Below are positions 12,392 through 25,172 of a stretch of DNA of 64,000 bases, one piece after another. Within the stretch, counting starts at the first letter, position 1; every line of letters starts with the position of its first letter. Location of the stretch: NCBI GenBank assembly GCA_025667525.1, contig CM046877.1:27122737-27186736 (forward strand), read 5' to 3'. Under the pieces are notes generated by a model that saw nothing but the letters and a program-made list of their open reading frames with translations, had not been told where the DNA came from and searched no databases. Source of the stretch: Glebionis coronaria (taxonomy: Eukaryota; Streptophyta; Magnoliopsida; Asterales; Asteraceae). Both the position numbers and the translations under genes were made by a program.

Positions 12392-14030
12392 TTACAGACA
12401 ACTGGTAGGTAGAAGTAATCCAGAAGCGGTACCGGCAGCATATGAGCAAGATGAAACCGCTGTTTTACCCGCGTATACAAGATTGACATCTTTTAATCTT
12501 ATTCCATTACACGGACTCCCCTTGCTACAATCAAATTTCATAGCCACTTGTGTTGCTGATGTGCCGTGTACATCCTCATACACTACATTACTAATTTTTA
12601 CTCCTGAAATATCATTGGGGCAATTTTGTTTGGTCGGGCAATAGTTTCCGTCTATTATGATAGGGTATTTTACGTTCACCATAGTTACTTGTTTGAAAAC
12701 AATATTCTTTACAAACCCATTGCTACGACGAGCCCATGCCTTTATCCTCACACCATTTTGAGTACCAACAAATGTTGTTGCTTTTACAGTTATGTTTTGG
12801 ACACCTGCTTCTTGCAATTCCCATCCAAGACTCCCAATGCTGCATCCACAAATTAACTCATTTAAGTTAAATAATGAACAAATCTAGTTAATACACACTC
12901 ACACACACAACAGCTCCAACTATAGCGCTTTAAACCACTCATGTTGTACAAGCGTTAGAATTCTGAGAGTAAAATAAGTCACATGTGTTCAACATTATTT
13001 GTTGAACTCTAAGTTATCGAGCTTGAGATGAATTATTAGGTATTTATCATGTTGCCACATTTAGATATGTATATAAGGTAAATGTAAACAAGTATACGTT
13101 TTAAATGTACCTTATGCCGTGACCAGGGCCACACAAGACCTTCTCTATCCAGACATTGGAATTGCCAGGGCCTATCGAGACACAATCATCCCCCGTCGAG
13201 ATCTTAGAGCTTAAAATGGTAATGCCCGTAGAAAGTGATAAGTGGATACCATCTGTGTTGGGGCTGGTCCTGGATGCTAAGATGCTCACACCTTGTAGCT
13301 TGGCATTGTTGCATGCATATAGGATCATATGAAACATTTGGCTGTTTAATGACCTTAAGCTGCTAATCACTATGTTTTGGGAATGATAGATACCAAGTGT
13401 CTGTTACACATACACATAAATCCATGTTAGTTATATTATTTTCTTAAACATAATTGTAGATAGATAAACGTAAGAGGTCATGAAATAAGTATCTTTAGAA
13501 TATAAATGTGAACAACTTTAAAGAATTTACATTTTACTAATTAGCTGTATGAAAAAAAAAAACTGTGGTTAGCATGTTATTATAATGTATGGTCGTACCG
13601 TTGCTCCTTTTGGACATGTATTTCCTGACGATTTGCATGCCCATAGAGAACCACCTTTTGCATCAAGAGTTCCACCGGATATCGTAACATGGTTAACCCT
13701 GTAGAACTTAATCCATACGTTATCATTGCCAATAGCATTGTGACTAGAGGGTGCCACCAAGGTACCAGATATTTTAAATGTGATGGATTTGCTCTTACAT
13801 ACTTGACCAGAGAATTGGATTGCAGAAGCAATCAAGTACCTACCAGTCGGCACATAGATGATGGCAGGAGTACGGGAGGCACATGACAAGTTCCATGCTT
13901 TCAAGAATGCTTTTTTTGTGTCCAAACGACCATCGGCTTTTGCTCCTAAATTGACAACGTTGTATGTAACCTTAGCCGATGAGTATTGGAAGATAAGAAA
14001 AAACAAGGCTAAAATATGTTTGATGGCCAT
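12392..14030 (-). CDS. Polygalacturonase PG1 (GH28, exopolygalacturonase type)
   Basis: This gene encodes a secreted pectinase that hydrolyses alpha-1,4-galacturonosyl bonds, probably from chain ends in the cell wall. Exons on the minus strand are 14030-13599, 13400-13111 and 12839-12392, all with GT-AG borders, giving 389 residues, a normal length for the family. The start at 14030 opens a signal peptide (MAIKHILALFFLIFQYSSA). All GH28 motifs are present: NTD at residues 192-194 in SPNTDGIH, DD at 215-216 in GDDCVSIG, GHG at 237-239 in GPGHGIS, and RIK at 272-274. No stop or frameshift is seen. The closest relatives are PG2 and PG3 upstream on the same strand. The exo rather than endo assignment rests on overall resemblance to pollen exopolygalacturonases and is inference. 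Confidence 0.93.
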
Positions 14031-14095
14031 GATATATGGACTATTGAAGTAGGTAGTAGTTACTTAAGTTTGTACAGAATGTACCTCTGATTTGG

Positions 14096-14106
14096 GTATT
14101 TATAGC
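14096..14106 (-). promoter_or_regulatory. TATA box of PG1
   Basis: gctataaatac on the minus strand lies about 70 bp upstream of the PG1 ATG. The same spaced box is conserved in PG2 and PG3. Confidence 0.7.
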
Positions 14107-14109
14107 TAT

Positions 14110-14985
14110 GATTTATAAGTAGATAATACAGTTAAGGATTTGTACTATTGATAATGATTGATGGTTGATAAGAAGCAGTCCATATATATAGGGGTAAGTA
14201 CTGATCGAATGTCAAATGTGTACATGAAAAGAATATTAATCATCTAAAACAAATATTATAAATGAAGCTATGCAAATTGAATTTGAATTGTAGTAGTGTT
14301 TTGATTCGAATTTATTAGGGGGCAACGAAAACTGCATATGATCTGCATGATTAGAGGAATGTCAACTCTAATAAAGTAATTTGACTTCTAAAAAATCCTT
14401 GCCATGTTAGCATTCTCATTCCTGAAATGTAGACAATTTAGATCAACTTTCATCATAAGTTGGTTAAATCATACATAAGTTAATGTTCTGGTTTTATCAT
14501 ATTGTTTAATTACCTGCGAATTAACCTTGTTAAACCATGTCTAATTTGTATCACCCTGTTCTTTGGGATTCTATAGTCACTTTAATTATGCGGTTAACTA
14601 TTGTGTAGAAAGGAAATGTAGCAGCTACGACTATTGTTGCCAGTGTCGGAACTAAAGGGTGTCCTGCAGTCTCACGGGACCATGATAGAATTATGTTTTG
14701 TAGCGTTAATATTCGGCTCTGATATAGTCTAAGTAAACACGGTTCAAGAAATCGTGTCACCTTAATTATATTACAGCTGAAATTATCTGTGCACTAGTCC
14801 CTTTAAAATCTAATTCTACCACTAATTGTTGCCTTTCAAACTTAATTAGGTTTCTCTGACACATGAATATGTCAACGGATAAGGGTATTAAACTAAATTT
14901 TCAAGCTGTCCTTACCAATTACAAAGAGATGCAAACCAGAATAATGTAAATTTGCAACAAGAGTAAAAAATTTGTTAGTTCAACC
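14110..14985. other. PG1 upstream intergenic region
   Basis: No gene is seen. Most of it aligns by eye with 20046-20930. The part around 14150-14400 also resembles 49440-49690, the orphan promoter of the PG4 relic. Confidence 0.6.
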
Positions 14986-15715
14986 AGCTGTTATATCCAA
15001 AAAAAATCCTCCTTAGTTTCTCAAGATAGTATAAACTTTTTAGGGGCTAAAAATGAAGGGGAGAAGTATGCACCAAGTCTGCCCGCATAAGAAAGAGTCT
15101 TTGCCTTCCATTGAGCACGTCTTATGAACACTTATCGAATATCGGTTTCTAATTGGTTGTTTTGTTCATGTTAGCAACTTAACGATGGGAAGACCAAGAT
15201 AACAACATGCTAAGGTTAAAGGTTGGCAATTCAACACCAAAGGGAGGTTACCGGTTTCAAAGTGAGAAACACCTACTCCAGAAAGTTTACTTTTGGAGAA
15301 GTTCACTTGCAACCCGGAAGCTAAGCTGAAACATCTTGAAATACAAAAAACATTCCTAGTATTTTTAAGAGATAATTTCTTTAAGGATAAGAGCATCTGC
15401 GAATTGGAGGTGTGAGATGTAAATTTTGTTGGAGCCTAGCTACTTTTATGCCCTCAAACAAGCACGTAGTCTTAAGTTCTTGAAAGGTGACGTGGAGAGC
15501 TTTAACTGCAAGAATGAATAGGCATGGTGATAAAGAGTCACCTTGGCGATGTCCATGTTAGATAATGAAGCCATTAACCATAACCAATCCGAAATCCCAT
15601 GAGAGGCAACCATGAATCTACATACTCCATTTATGAGTAAAACCCATTTGTTCCATAGTGATGGTGTCAAAGAAGTTTCAGTTAAGTAAATCAACTTTAA
15701 GAATAAAGAGTTATT
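14985..15715 (-). pseudogene. LINE (non-LTR) reverse transcriptase relic, copy A
   Basis: Minus-strand frames contain pieces of a plant LINE reverse transcriptase. 15694-15446 resembles the region around the loop after the catalytic motif. 15396-15166 holds CFSLASGLQVNFSKSKLSGV and then YLGLPI, typical of plant LINEs. About 15060-15000 reads LEKLRRIFF. Frames change and stops intervene, so it is dead. No poly-A tail or target duplication was found. It is shared with copy B, so the insertion predates the PG duplication. Confidence 0.75.
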
Positions 15716-16357
15716 TCTCCTTTAATAAAATTTGTTTGTTTTTTTGGTTAAATGGATTCCCTGATAAATTATCTTACTCCGAAGAACGTTAAGTACAACA
15801 GATAGTGAATCCCATATTTCAGCTCAAAACTAAGCAAAACAAACGCAATTGTGTTTCAAACCTAATATTGACAACCTAACCTCGTTTAATAAAAGACGGT
15901 TGTACATCACTCACAATCGAGTTAATCACTTGTTGTAGTCGATTTGCAAGAACTTAACAATGACTTCATATTGACAACCGATTAGATTAATCTAAACATA
16001 TTCATAATACATTTATATGAAAAATATAAATACTAATATGGTTAGCTAGATTTAGGGGCGTAACAAGCCTTTTTCTTGTGATATGTAGAAATTCTGTTTC
16101 ACGGTTAAATAAAACTATAGAATTCTAACTGAATCAACATGTAAGATTCTTAACTTAAGAAGCCAAAATTTATAATAACCTTGACTAATGACACGCTACA
16201 TCACATTAGCTTATGTAACCGCTGGCACGCCATGTTAGCATAGCCACAACATTTCAAAAGAAATCGGAAAATGAGTGAAATATATATACAAATAGAACTA
16301 CATCCTCAATGGGTCCTAAACTCTTATAAAACTAACACAAATACCAGAATTAATTAG
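15716..16357. other. PG2 downstream intergenic region
   Basis: AT-rich and without a gene. Much of it aligns with 21780-22249. Confidence 0.5.
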
Positions 16358-18269
16358 TTACAAACAGCTTGATGGTAGAAGTACTCCTGAAGCAGTACCA
16401 GCAGCATAAGAGCAAGATGAAATTGCAGGTTTACCCACATATGCCAGGCTAACATCTCTTAATCTTATTCCGCTACATGGGGTAACTTTACTACACTCAA
16501 ATTTTACAGCCACTTGTGTTGCAGATGTTCCGTGTACATTTTCAAATGCAACATTGCTGATCTTTACTCCTGAAACTTGATCATTTGGGCAATTTCCTTT
16601 ATTGGGACAATATTTTCCGTCTATTATGATTGGGTATTTCACATTCACCATCGTTGCACCTTTGAAAACAATGTTCCTCACGAACCCATTGCTTCGTCGA
16701 GCCCATGTCTTTATCCTAAGACCATTTTGAGTACCAATAAACGTTGTGGTTTTCACGGTTATGTTTTGGACACCTGCTTCTTGTAATTCCCAACCTAGAC
16801 TTCCGATGCTGCATCCACAAATTATATGTAATGTTACTTTAGTTTGTGATAAGTTTCAAACTGAATCAAATTAAAAACACATTCTATTGATGTTGTTGTA
16901 GCCGTATCCTCACGATAGTTCAGATTTTCATTCACCGGAACCCATTTTCTAAAACTTAAAAAGAAGACCCTTTTTCTAGAGTTTCTTAATAATTCAAAAA
17001 TATTCTTGGTATAGAAATACATTTTTTCATGAACCACTAACTTATTCAGTGAACAATTTGGAGAAACATGATTAGTTGAATTTAGATTACATGACATGTG
17101 CTAATGAGAATACATGGATATGCATATAAGTCAAGCCGAAACATATATGTCTGAAAATGTTACCTTATGCCATGACCAGGCCCACATACGACCTTCTCTA
17201 TCCAGACATTGGAACTGCCAGGGCCTATCGAGATGCAGTCATCACCTGTCGAGATCTTAGAGTTCAAGATGGTGATGCCGGTGGAAGATGATAGATGGAT
17301 ACCGTCAGTATTCGGGCTGAGCCCAGATGCTACAATGTTTACGCCTTGTAGTTTGGTGTTGGTGCATGCGTAGACTGAGATATGAAACTTTTGGCTGTTT
17401 AAGGATCTTAATTTACTGATCACTGTGTTTTGGGAATGATAGAATCCAAGTGTCTGCAATAAGATACCCATATATACATGTCACTACAAATATTTTATAA
17501 TAGTAAATTTTTTTTCTATAAAACATATGAAGTTAGTTTAGATTTATAAGTTTAAAGTTCAGTTTACTACATACTAACTTAAAAGGAAACACCAGAAATT
17601 TAGGTATAGCCAATTTACCACTACACTTAAAAAGTGTAAGTAACAAATATGTAAGCTTATAAGTGCGAATATTTTTAAGGCGCGAGACATAAAAAAGGTT
17701 GTGTTTATATATGTGAACATTTTTATGCGCCTATAGGTTTAAGCGACTTGACTACAAATCACACATTTACGGAAATAGTGTAGATAAAAATGTTAAATAT
17801 AATGCCTTAATTTAGTGTAAAACATGTAAAGTCGTACCGTAGCTCCTTCTGGACATGTTTTTCCTGAGGATTTGCACGCCCATAGAGGACCACCTTGGGC
17901 ATCAAGGGTTCCTCCGGATATTGTAACATAGTTAACCCTGTAGAACTTAATCCATACTTCATCATTTCCAATAGCATTATAACTAGAAGGTGCGACCAAG
18001 GTGCCGTATATGTTAAATGTGATGGCTTTGCTTTTACATGTTTGGCCAGAGAATGTGATCGCAGAAGCAATCAAGTACCTACCAGACGGCACAGCGATGA
18101 TGGCGGGGCTTGTGGAGGCGCAGGCCAAACTCCATGCTTTCAAGAATGCATTTTTTGTGTCTGAGCGACCATCGGCTTTGGCTCCCAAAGTGACAACATT
18201 GTATATAACCTTAGCCGATGAGTACTCCAAGATGAGAAGAAGTAAGATTATGATATGTTTGATAACCAT
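16358..18269 (-). CDS. Polygalacturonase PG2 (GH28)
   Basis: Exons are 18269-17838, 17453-17164 and 16808-16358, giving 390 residues with GT-AG introns of 384 and 355 bp. A signal peptide of about 19 residues (MVIKHIIILLLLILEYSSA) directs secretion to the wall. NTDGIH, GDDCISIG, GPGHGIS and LRIKTW, the four GH28 motifs, are all intact. The protein is one residue longer than PG1 because of an insertion near NDQVSG in exon 3. Its nearest relative is PG3: I count 10 differences in exon 1, one in exon 2 and 12 in exon 3. The gene is probably functional. Tissue of expression cannot be read from the sequence, although this clade is often pollen-expressed. Confidence 0.93.
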
Positions 18270-18333
18270 TATATATTTGATTGATGCAGTTAGTTTGTTG
18301 TATTTGTTCTGAAGTATGTACTCTTGATGTTGT

Positions 18334-18341
18334 TATTTATA
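18334..18341 (-). promoter_or_regulatory. TATA box of PG2
   Basis: tataaata on the minus strand, about 65 bp upstream of the ATG, sits in a block (gctataaataac) shared with PG3. Confidence 0.7.
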
Positions 18342-18990
18342 GCAATGGATGTGTAAGTACGAAACATGTATACAACGTTATCAAGACTTCTAATGATAGG
18401 GGTTTGTATAATTGTCTATTATTGGGAATGATTGATAAATGAAAAGTACTCCGTATGTATAGGGTTGCAAACTGATTGAATGTCATGTGGGATGCAATAT
18501 GAAATGAATATTAATCATGTGATGATAATATTCTCCTTGGTATAATTTTAGTTCATCAACTTATTTTATGTATTGTATTTTAGTTTGAGACAAATGGCCT
18601 TATTCAAATTTTGTTCAAAATAAGTTAGGAGGTGCGGAATACACACTCGTCATAGTTAGCTTGATACCGCCACTGATAACAAATTAGAAGATCGATCTGT
18701 TAGTATCTCATGAATACTCCGAGGTTATGAACCTTAATAGTTTTCATAGTATTAATAAAGTTGTAGTGTATTACTTTAGCGGGTCAAGGAAGTGCTTATG
18801 ATTCCACATGGCGTATAATGTCAAAGCTAGTATATACTATTCAAAATCTACAACCGTACCCGTTTCACATACATACCAAATTATGCTATCATGTGCATGT
18901 ATTCTCTTGGTGAAATATAGGATAGGATATTTGTGTTAGAGGATAAATACTGGCTTAAGCCCAACTTGTGGATTAAGTACATTAGGGTTT
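18342..18990. other. PG2 upstream region
   Basis: Non-coding. It aligns by eye with the PG3 upstream region 24189-24787 until about 18938, where the two copies part. Confidence 0.6.
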
Positions 18991-19440
18991 CATTACAAGA
19001 AACGAAGGATCAGGTACGTGGCGGCGTTTTCCCCGGCGACAGAATGTCGCTGGGAAAGCCTGTAATTCTTAGCGACACGTCCGACGTGGTACAAAGTCAA
19101 GAAGCCTTTTTTTGTCAAAGTTGGACCAGAGTATCCCAGCGACAGGTCGCTGGGAAAACTTCTCCCAGCTTTGACTAAAATAGTCTACCAAAAGAACTAG
19201 TGGGAAATTTCCCGCCAAGGTTTCTCGGGCGACATGTCACTCAGGATAGTTAGTCCAAAAATTACATTTGATTAAAATTAACCTTGTTACCTAATAACTT
19301 GACTAACTCTTCCCGGTGACATGTCGCTAGGGATAATCACGCAAAACGACAAAACGTTAAATGATTTAGCAAAAACGTTGGCGGGCTTTTACCCGCCAAA
19401 GTATCCCATCGACGCGTCGCTGGGGATACTTCTTGTTATA
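18991..19440. mobile_element. CACTA-like terminal fragment with palindromic subterminal repeats
   Basis: It begins with cattacaagaaacg, one base from the CACTACAAGAAA end typical of plant CACTA elements. At least five imperfect palindromes of the form tcccagcgaca-gtcgctggga follow, near 19033, 19130, 19225, 19313 and 19405. Such subterminal arrays bind the element's own protein in known CACTA elements. No transposase and no matching right end were found, so this is a fragment or a non-autonomous copy. It lies exactly in the spacer that separates the two PG duplication units. Confidence 0.5.
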
Positions 19441-20045
19441 AATTAATATCTATGTTTACTTATTATTTATTGTTTTTTAAATATAATTATTACAGTATTA
19501 TTTATAAAATAATAATTATAATATATCGACTAGTTGATTATTTTTTCTTATTTACAATATAATTAGTATTAAAAAGCCAATACAATTATTTTTTTTAAAA
19601 TAAAGTGCAACTGTATAACTACTGTGTCATTTTATTTTCGCGACGTTTATATACTACAAAATGAAACCTTCATACAACAAACAGCTATTTATTCATGTGC
19701 TTAATTAAACATGGATATTACAACGATATTACAATGATAATATACTCTTAATTAAAAATGGATATTCGACACAAACACTTAAACATGCGCTTAATTAAAC
19801 ATGGATACTACAACGATAATAGACTCATAAACACGAAAATGAACACATCACAAACTAGTTCAAACTAATGTTCCCCAAGTCATCAAAAAGGCCGTGAAGT
19901 ATTACAGCTGAATCTCTTGTGTGCCTCTTGGGATGACTATAAACTTCTATTGTTTTCTGAAGTACATTTATCTTTTCATTCAAATATACACAGTTTGCAC
20001 ACGTAAAACTACATAATACAGTTATACGGGTAGAAACATCAAATA
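19441..20045. other. AT-rich spacer between the PG duplication units
   Basis: No gene seen. A phrase like catggatattacaacgata is repeated near 19710 and 19798. It could be the inner part or the lost right half of the CACTA-like element. Confidence 0.4.
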
Positions 20046-20924
20046 GGGATTAGTATGATTTATAATGATTGATGGTTGATAAGAAGTAGTCCATATGTAT
20101 ATGGGAAAGTACTGATCGAATGTCAAATGGGTATGAAAAGATAATCAATCATCAAAAACAAATAATATATACTAGTAACAAGGCTTTTCAATTATTAAAT
20201 CTTTAGAACCATTTTTATAATATGATCAGCTATGGAAAATGAATTTGAATTGTAGTGTTTTGATTTGAATTTATTAGGGGGGCATGCAACGAAGTGCATA
20301 ACTGCATATGATCTGCATGATTAAAGGAATGTCAACCCTAATAAAGTATTTGACTTCTAAAAATCCTTGGCATGTTTATTAAAAATAGCATTCTCATTAA
20401 CTTTAGCCAATTTTTCTTAACCACTATATCAATACTTGTTTCATTACCATTGAATTAACCTTGTGAAACCATGTCTAATTTGTATCACCCTTTGCTTTGG
20501 GATTCTATAGTCAGTTTATTGGGTTAACTATTGTGTAGAAAGGAAATGTAGCAGCTACTATTGTATGTGGGAACTAACGGGTATCCCTTGGTGTCACGGG
20601 ACTATGATAGAATTATGTTTTATAGTGTTAATATTCGGGAAAAAACTCTGATATAGTCTAATTGAACCTGGTTCAAGAAATTGCATGCCCTTATAACTAT
20701 ATATTACAGCTGAAATTATCTGTGCACTAGTCCCTTTAAAATCTAATTCTGTCACTAATTGTTGCCTTTGAAACAATATTAGATTTTCTTTGAAACATGA
20801 ATATGTCAATGGATAACGGTATTAACTAAATTCTCAAGGTGTTCTTACCAAATTGCAAAGAGATATATTCAGATGCAAACCAAGATTGTAACCAGAAAAG
20901 TAAAAACTGAAAGAGTCAAAAGTT

Positions 20925-21680
20925 TGTTAATTCAACCAGCTGTTATATATGGATCCACCTAGAAAAAAAATCCTCCTTAGTTTCTCAAGATAGTTCAAAA
21001 CTTTTTTAGGGCTAAAAATGAAGTGATGAAGTATGTACAAAGCGCACCAAGAACCGGTTTTAGAAGAGCAAGTCTTCCCCCCATAAGAAAGAGTCGTCTT
21101 TGCCTTCTGTTGAGCAAGTCTTGTGAAAACTAATTGAATAACGGTTTCTAATTGGTTCCTTTGTTCATGATTGCACCAATGGGAAGACCAACATGACAAC
21201 ATGGTAAGGTTGAAGCCTAGGTTGGAAATTCAACACCGAAGGGAGGTTAACAATGTCGAAGTGAGATACACCTACTCCCATGCAACCCGCAAGCTAAGCT
21301 GAAACATCTCGATATATAAAAAACATTCCTGGCATTTTTAAGAGATAATTTTAAGGATTAGAGCATCATCCGCGAATTTGAGGCATGAGATGACAACTCT
21401 GTTGGAGTCAAATTTTATGCGCTCAAACAAGCACGTAGTCTTACCTTCTTGAAAGGTGACATGGAGAGCTTAATCGCAAGAATGAATAGGCATGGTGATA
21501 AACAGTCACCTTGGCAAAGTCCACGTTAGATACTCCTTTGTTGGAGAGTCGTTAACAATAACCAATCCGAAATCCCATGAGTGGCAACCATGAATCTACA
21601 TTCTCCATTTATGAGTAAAACCCATTTGTTCCATAGTGGTTTCAAAGAAGTTACAGTCAAGTAAATGAACTTTAAGAATA
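20925..21680 (-). pseudogene. LINE reverse transcriptase relic, copy B
   Basis: This copy is homologous to copy A. The minus-strand frame 21202-20927 contains PKKVLNYLEKLRRIFFLGGS, a conserved stretch of plant LINE reverse transcriptases. The regions upstream in the minus direction (21320-21670) match the copy A frames but carry more stops. It is non-functional. Confidence 0.75.
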
Positions 21681-22249
21681 AAGAGGAGTTCTCTCTTCTT
21701 CAAAGCCTAAGAGATCACCTCGTTTAGCATAAGAGAACCATCAATTATTTGTCTACCTCTAATAAAAGTTGTTTGTTTTTTTTGTTAAATGGTTTCCCAC
21801 GTAAATTATTATCTTACTCCAAAAACAGTTAAGTAGAACGGATATAAGTGAAACCCATATCTCAAATGTGCTTCAAACCTAACCTCGTTTAATAAAAGAT
21901 GGTTGTACATCACTCACAATCGAGTTAATCACTTGTTGCAGTCGATTTGCAAGAACTTAGACAATGACTTTATATTGACAACCAACTAGATTAATCTATA
22001 TGTATGTATAATACATTTGTTACGAAAAATATAAATACTAGGGATATATGATTACCAAAATTTATAATGACCTTGACTAATGATACACTACATCACAGTA
22101 GCTTATGTAACCGCTGGCACGCCATGTTAGCATAGCCACGACATTACAAAAGGAATTGAAAAATGAGTGAAATATATATACAAATAGAACTACATCCCCA
22201 ATGTGTCCTAAACTCTTATAAAACTAACACAAATACCATATTTAATTAG
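21681..22249. other. PG3 downstream intergenic region
   Basis: Non-coding and aligns with the region downstream of PG2. Confidence 0.5.
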
Positions 22250-24108
22250 TTACAAACAGCTTGATGGTAGAAGCATTCCAGAAGCAGTGCCAGCAGCATA
22301 AGAGCAAGATGAAATCGCAGGTTTACCCACGTATATGAGGTTAACATCTCTTAATCTTATTCCACTACACGGGCTCCCTTTACTACAATCAAATTTTACA
22401 GCCACTTGTGTTGCAGATGTTCCGTGTACATTTTCAAAGGCCACATTGCCGATCTTTACTCCTGAACTTTGATCTTTCGGGCAATTCCCAGAATTGGGAC
22501 AATATTTTCCGTCTATTATGATTGGGTATTTCACATTCACCATCGTTGCATCTTTGAAAAAAATGTTCCTCACAAACCCATTGCTTCGTCGAGCCCATGT
22601 CTTTATCCTAAGACCATTTTGAGTACCAATAAACGTTGTGGTTTTCACCGTTATGTTTTGGACACCGGCTTCTTGTAATTCCCAACCTAGACTCCCGATG
22701 CTGCATCAACAAATTATATGTAACGTTATTTTAGTTTGTGATAAGTTTCAAATTGAATCAACATTAAAAACACATTCAAAATGGATGTTGTGGTAGCCGT
22801 ATCCTGATGATAGTTATAAAAGCCCATTTTCTAGTGTTTTTTAGTACTTCAGAAATATTCTTAGTGTAGAAATGTATTTTTTCATGAACCACTAAATTAT
22901 TCAGTGAACCATGTCGACTACAATTGGAGAAACATGATTAGTTGGATTAAGATTAGCAATCACGTGACATGAGCTAATCAGAATACATGGATATGCAAGC
23001 CGAAACATATTTAGGTCTGAAAATGTACCTTATGCCATGACCAGGCCCACATACGACCTTCTCTATCCAGACATTAGAATTGCCAGGGCCTATCGAGATG
23101 CAGTCATCGCCTGTCGAGATCTTAGAGTTCAAGATGGTGATGCCGGTGGAAGATGATAGATGGATACCATCGGTATTCGGGCTGAGACCAGATGCTACTA
23201 TGTTTACGCCTTGTAGTTTGGTGTTGGTGCATGCGTAGACCGAGATATGAAACTTTTGGCTGTTTAAGGATCTTAATTTACTGATCACTGTGTTTTGGGA
23301 ATGATAGAATCCAAGTGTCTGCAATAAGATACCCATATATACATGTCACTTCAAAAAATTTATAATTTTAGATTTTTTTTTCTATAAAAAATATGAAGTT
23401 AGTTTAGATTTACAAGTTTAAAGTTCAGTTTACTACATACTAACGCAAAAGGAAACACCAGAAATTTAGCACTTAAAAAGTGTAAGTAACAAATATGTTT
23501 ATAAGTGTGAATATATTTTTATGGCACGACAAATAAAAAAGGTTGTATTTATATATGTAAACTTGTTTATGCGCCTATAGGTTTGAGTGACTTGACTACA
23601 AATCACACATTTACGCAAATAGTGTAGATAAAGATGATAAATGCCTTAATCTAGTGTAAAACATGTATAGTCATACCGTAGCTCCTTCTGGACATCTTTT
23701 TCCTGAGGATTTGCAGGCCCATAGAGGACCACCTTGGGCATCAAGGGTTCCTCCGGATATTGTAACATGGTTCACCCTGTAGAACTTAATCCATACTTCA
23801 TCATTTCCAATAGCATTATAACTAGAAGGTGCGACCAAGGTACCGTATATGTTAAATGTGATGGCTTTGCTCTTACATGTTTGGCCAGAGAATGTGATCG
23901 CAGAAGCAATCAAGTACCTACCAGACGGCACAGAGATGATGGCAGGGCTTGTGGAGGCGCAAGCCAAACTCCATGCTTTCAAGAATGCATTTTTTGTGTC
24001 TGAGCGACCATCGGATTTGGCTCCCAAAGTGACAACATTGTATGTAACCTTCGCCGATGAGTACTCGAACATGAGAAAAAGTAAGACTATGATATGTTTG
24101 ATGATCAT
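22250..24108 (-). CDS. Polygalacturonase PG3 (GH28)
   Basis: Exons are 24108-23677, 23318-23029 and 22700-22250, encoding 390 residues. Introns of 358 and 328 bp have GT-AG ends at the same positions as in PG1 and PG2. It has a signal peptide (MIIKHIIVLLFLMFEYSSA) and the motifs NTDGIH, GDDCISIG, GPGHGIS and LRIKTW. Expected activity is galacturonan hydrolysis in the cell wall. Between PG2 and PG3, about eight exon 2 nucleotides differ but only one amino acid does, which points to purifying selection on the catalytic exon. No disabling change is seen. Confidence 0.93.
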
Positions 24109-24180
24109 GATATATTGAATTGATATAATGCAGAGTTAGTTAGTTATGTTTGTTCTGTAGTATGTACCTCTTGATGTTGT

Positions 24181-24188
24181 TATTTATA
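24181..24188 (-). promoter_or_regulatory. TATA box of PG3
   Basis: tataaata on the minus strand lies about 73 bp upstream of the ATG, in the same context as in PG2. Confidence 0.7.
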
Positions 24189-24907
24189 GCAATTGATATG
24201 AAAGCACATAAAAACAGGTATACAACGTTATCAAGAGTTCTCAATGATGGGGGTTTGTATAATTGTATATTATTGGTCATGATTGATAAATGAAAAGTAA
24301 TCCGTATGTATAGGGGTGCAAACTGATTGAATGTCATGTGGGTTGCAATATGAAATGAATATTAATCATGTGATGACAATATTGTCTCCTTGTAATAAGT
24401 CAATGTTGGTAATTTTAGTTTTATCTAACTTATTTTATCTAATTGTATTTTACTTTGAGACAAATGACCTTATTCAAGTTTAACTAAAGACATGTTAGGA
24501 AATGCGGAGTGAACACTCATTAGAGTTAGCTTGATACCGCCATACTTAACAAATTAGAAGATCGATCTGTTAGTATCTCATGAACACTCCTAGGCCATAA
24601 ACCTTAATAGTTTTCATATTACTTAAGCAGGTCAAGGAAGTACTTTTGATTCCACATGGCGTATAGGAATGTCAAAGCTAAGTATACTATTCAAAATCTA
24701 CAACCGTACCCGTTTCACATGTATACCAAATTATGCTATCATGTGCATGTATTCTCTTGTAGAAATATAGGATAGGATATTTGTATTATTCTTTTGTTTG
24801 ATCTAAATCACAGCATCACAAGCAAATAGATAACTAGTGATCAGATATATGCACATCCAATGATCCTAATATACTCCTTTAAGTAGGAAAACAATACTAA
24901 AACGTAG
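24189..24907. other. PG3 upstream region and PG4 3' flank
   Basis: Non-coding. The part to 24787 is the end of duplication unit 2. The remainder is the 3' flank of the PG4 relic. Confidence 0.5.
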
Positions 24908-25172
24908 TTACAAACAACTTCTTGGTAGAAGTAATTCAGAAGCAGTGCCAGCAGCATAAGAGCAAGACGAAATGGCTGGATTACCCAGGTTAACATCCTT
25001 CAATCTTATTCCACGACATGGGCTTTCTTTGCTACAATCAAATTTCACGACCACTTGTGGTGCTCATGTTCCGTTACATCCTCATATACGACGTCGCTGA
25101 TCTTTACCCCCACAACTTCTTTGGGACGATTTGTAATGTGGGGGTAATACTTTTGCTATAATGATTGGTCAT

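Larger units (their letters stand above)
14130..18938. repeat. Duplication unit 1 (PG2 plus LINE relic)
   Basis: This segment of about 4.8 kb matches 20046-24787 throughout: PG distal promoter-like DNA, LINE relic, intergenic DNA, the PG gene and its 5' flank. The left border lies in the upstream region of PG1. The right border follows the shared ggataggatatttgt. The break points are approximate, judged by eye. Confidence 0.8.
20046..24787. repeat. Duplication unit 2 (PG3 plus LINE relic)
   Basis: Second copy of the 4.8-kb unit described at 14130-18938. Small indels are scattered through the non-coding parts. Confidence 0.8.

Noticed and set aside
13689..24118. Plus-strand ORFs opposite PG exons 1 and 3
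   Set aside because: Antisense shadows of the PG coding exons. They lack introns and signals and are conserved only because PG is.
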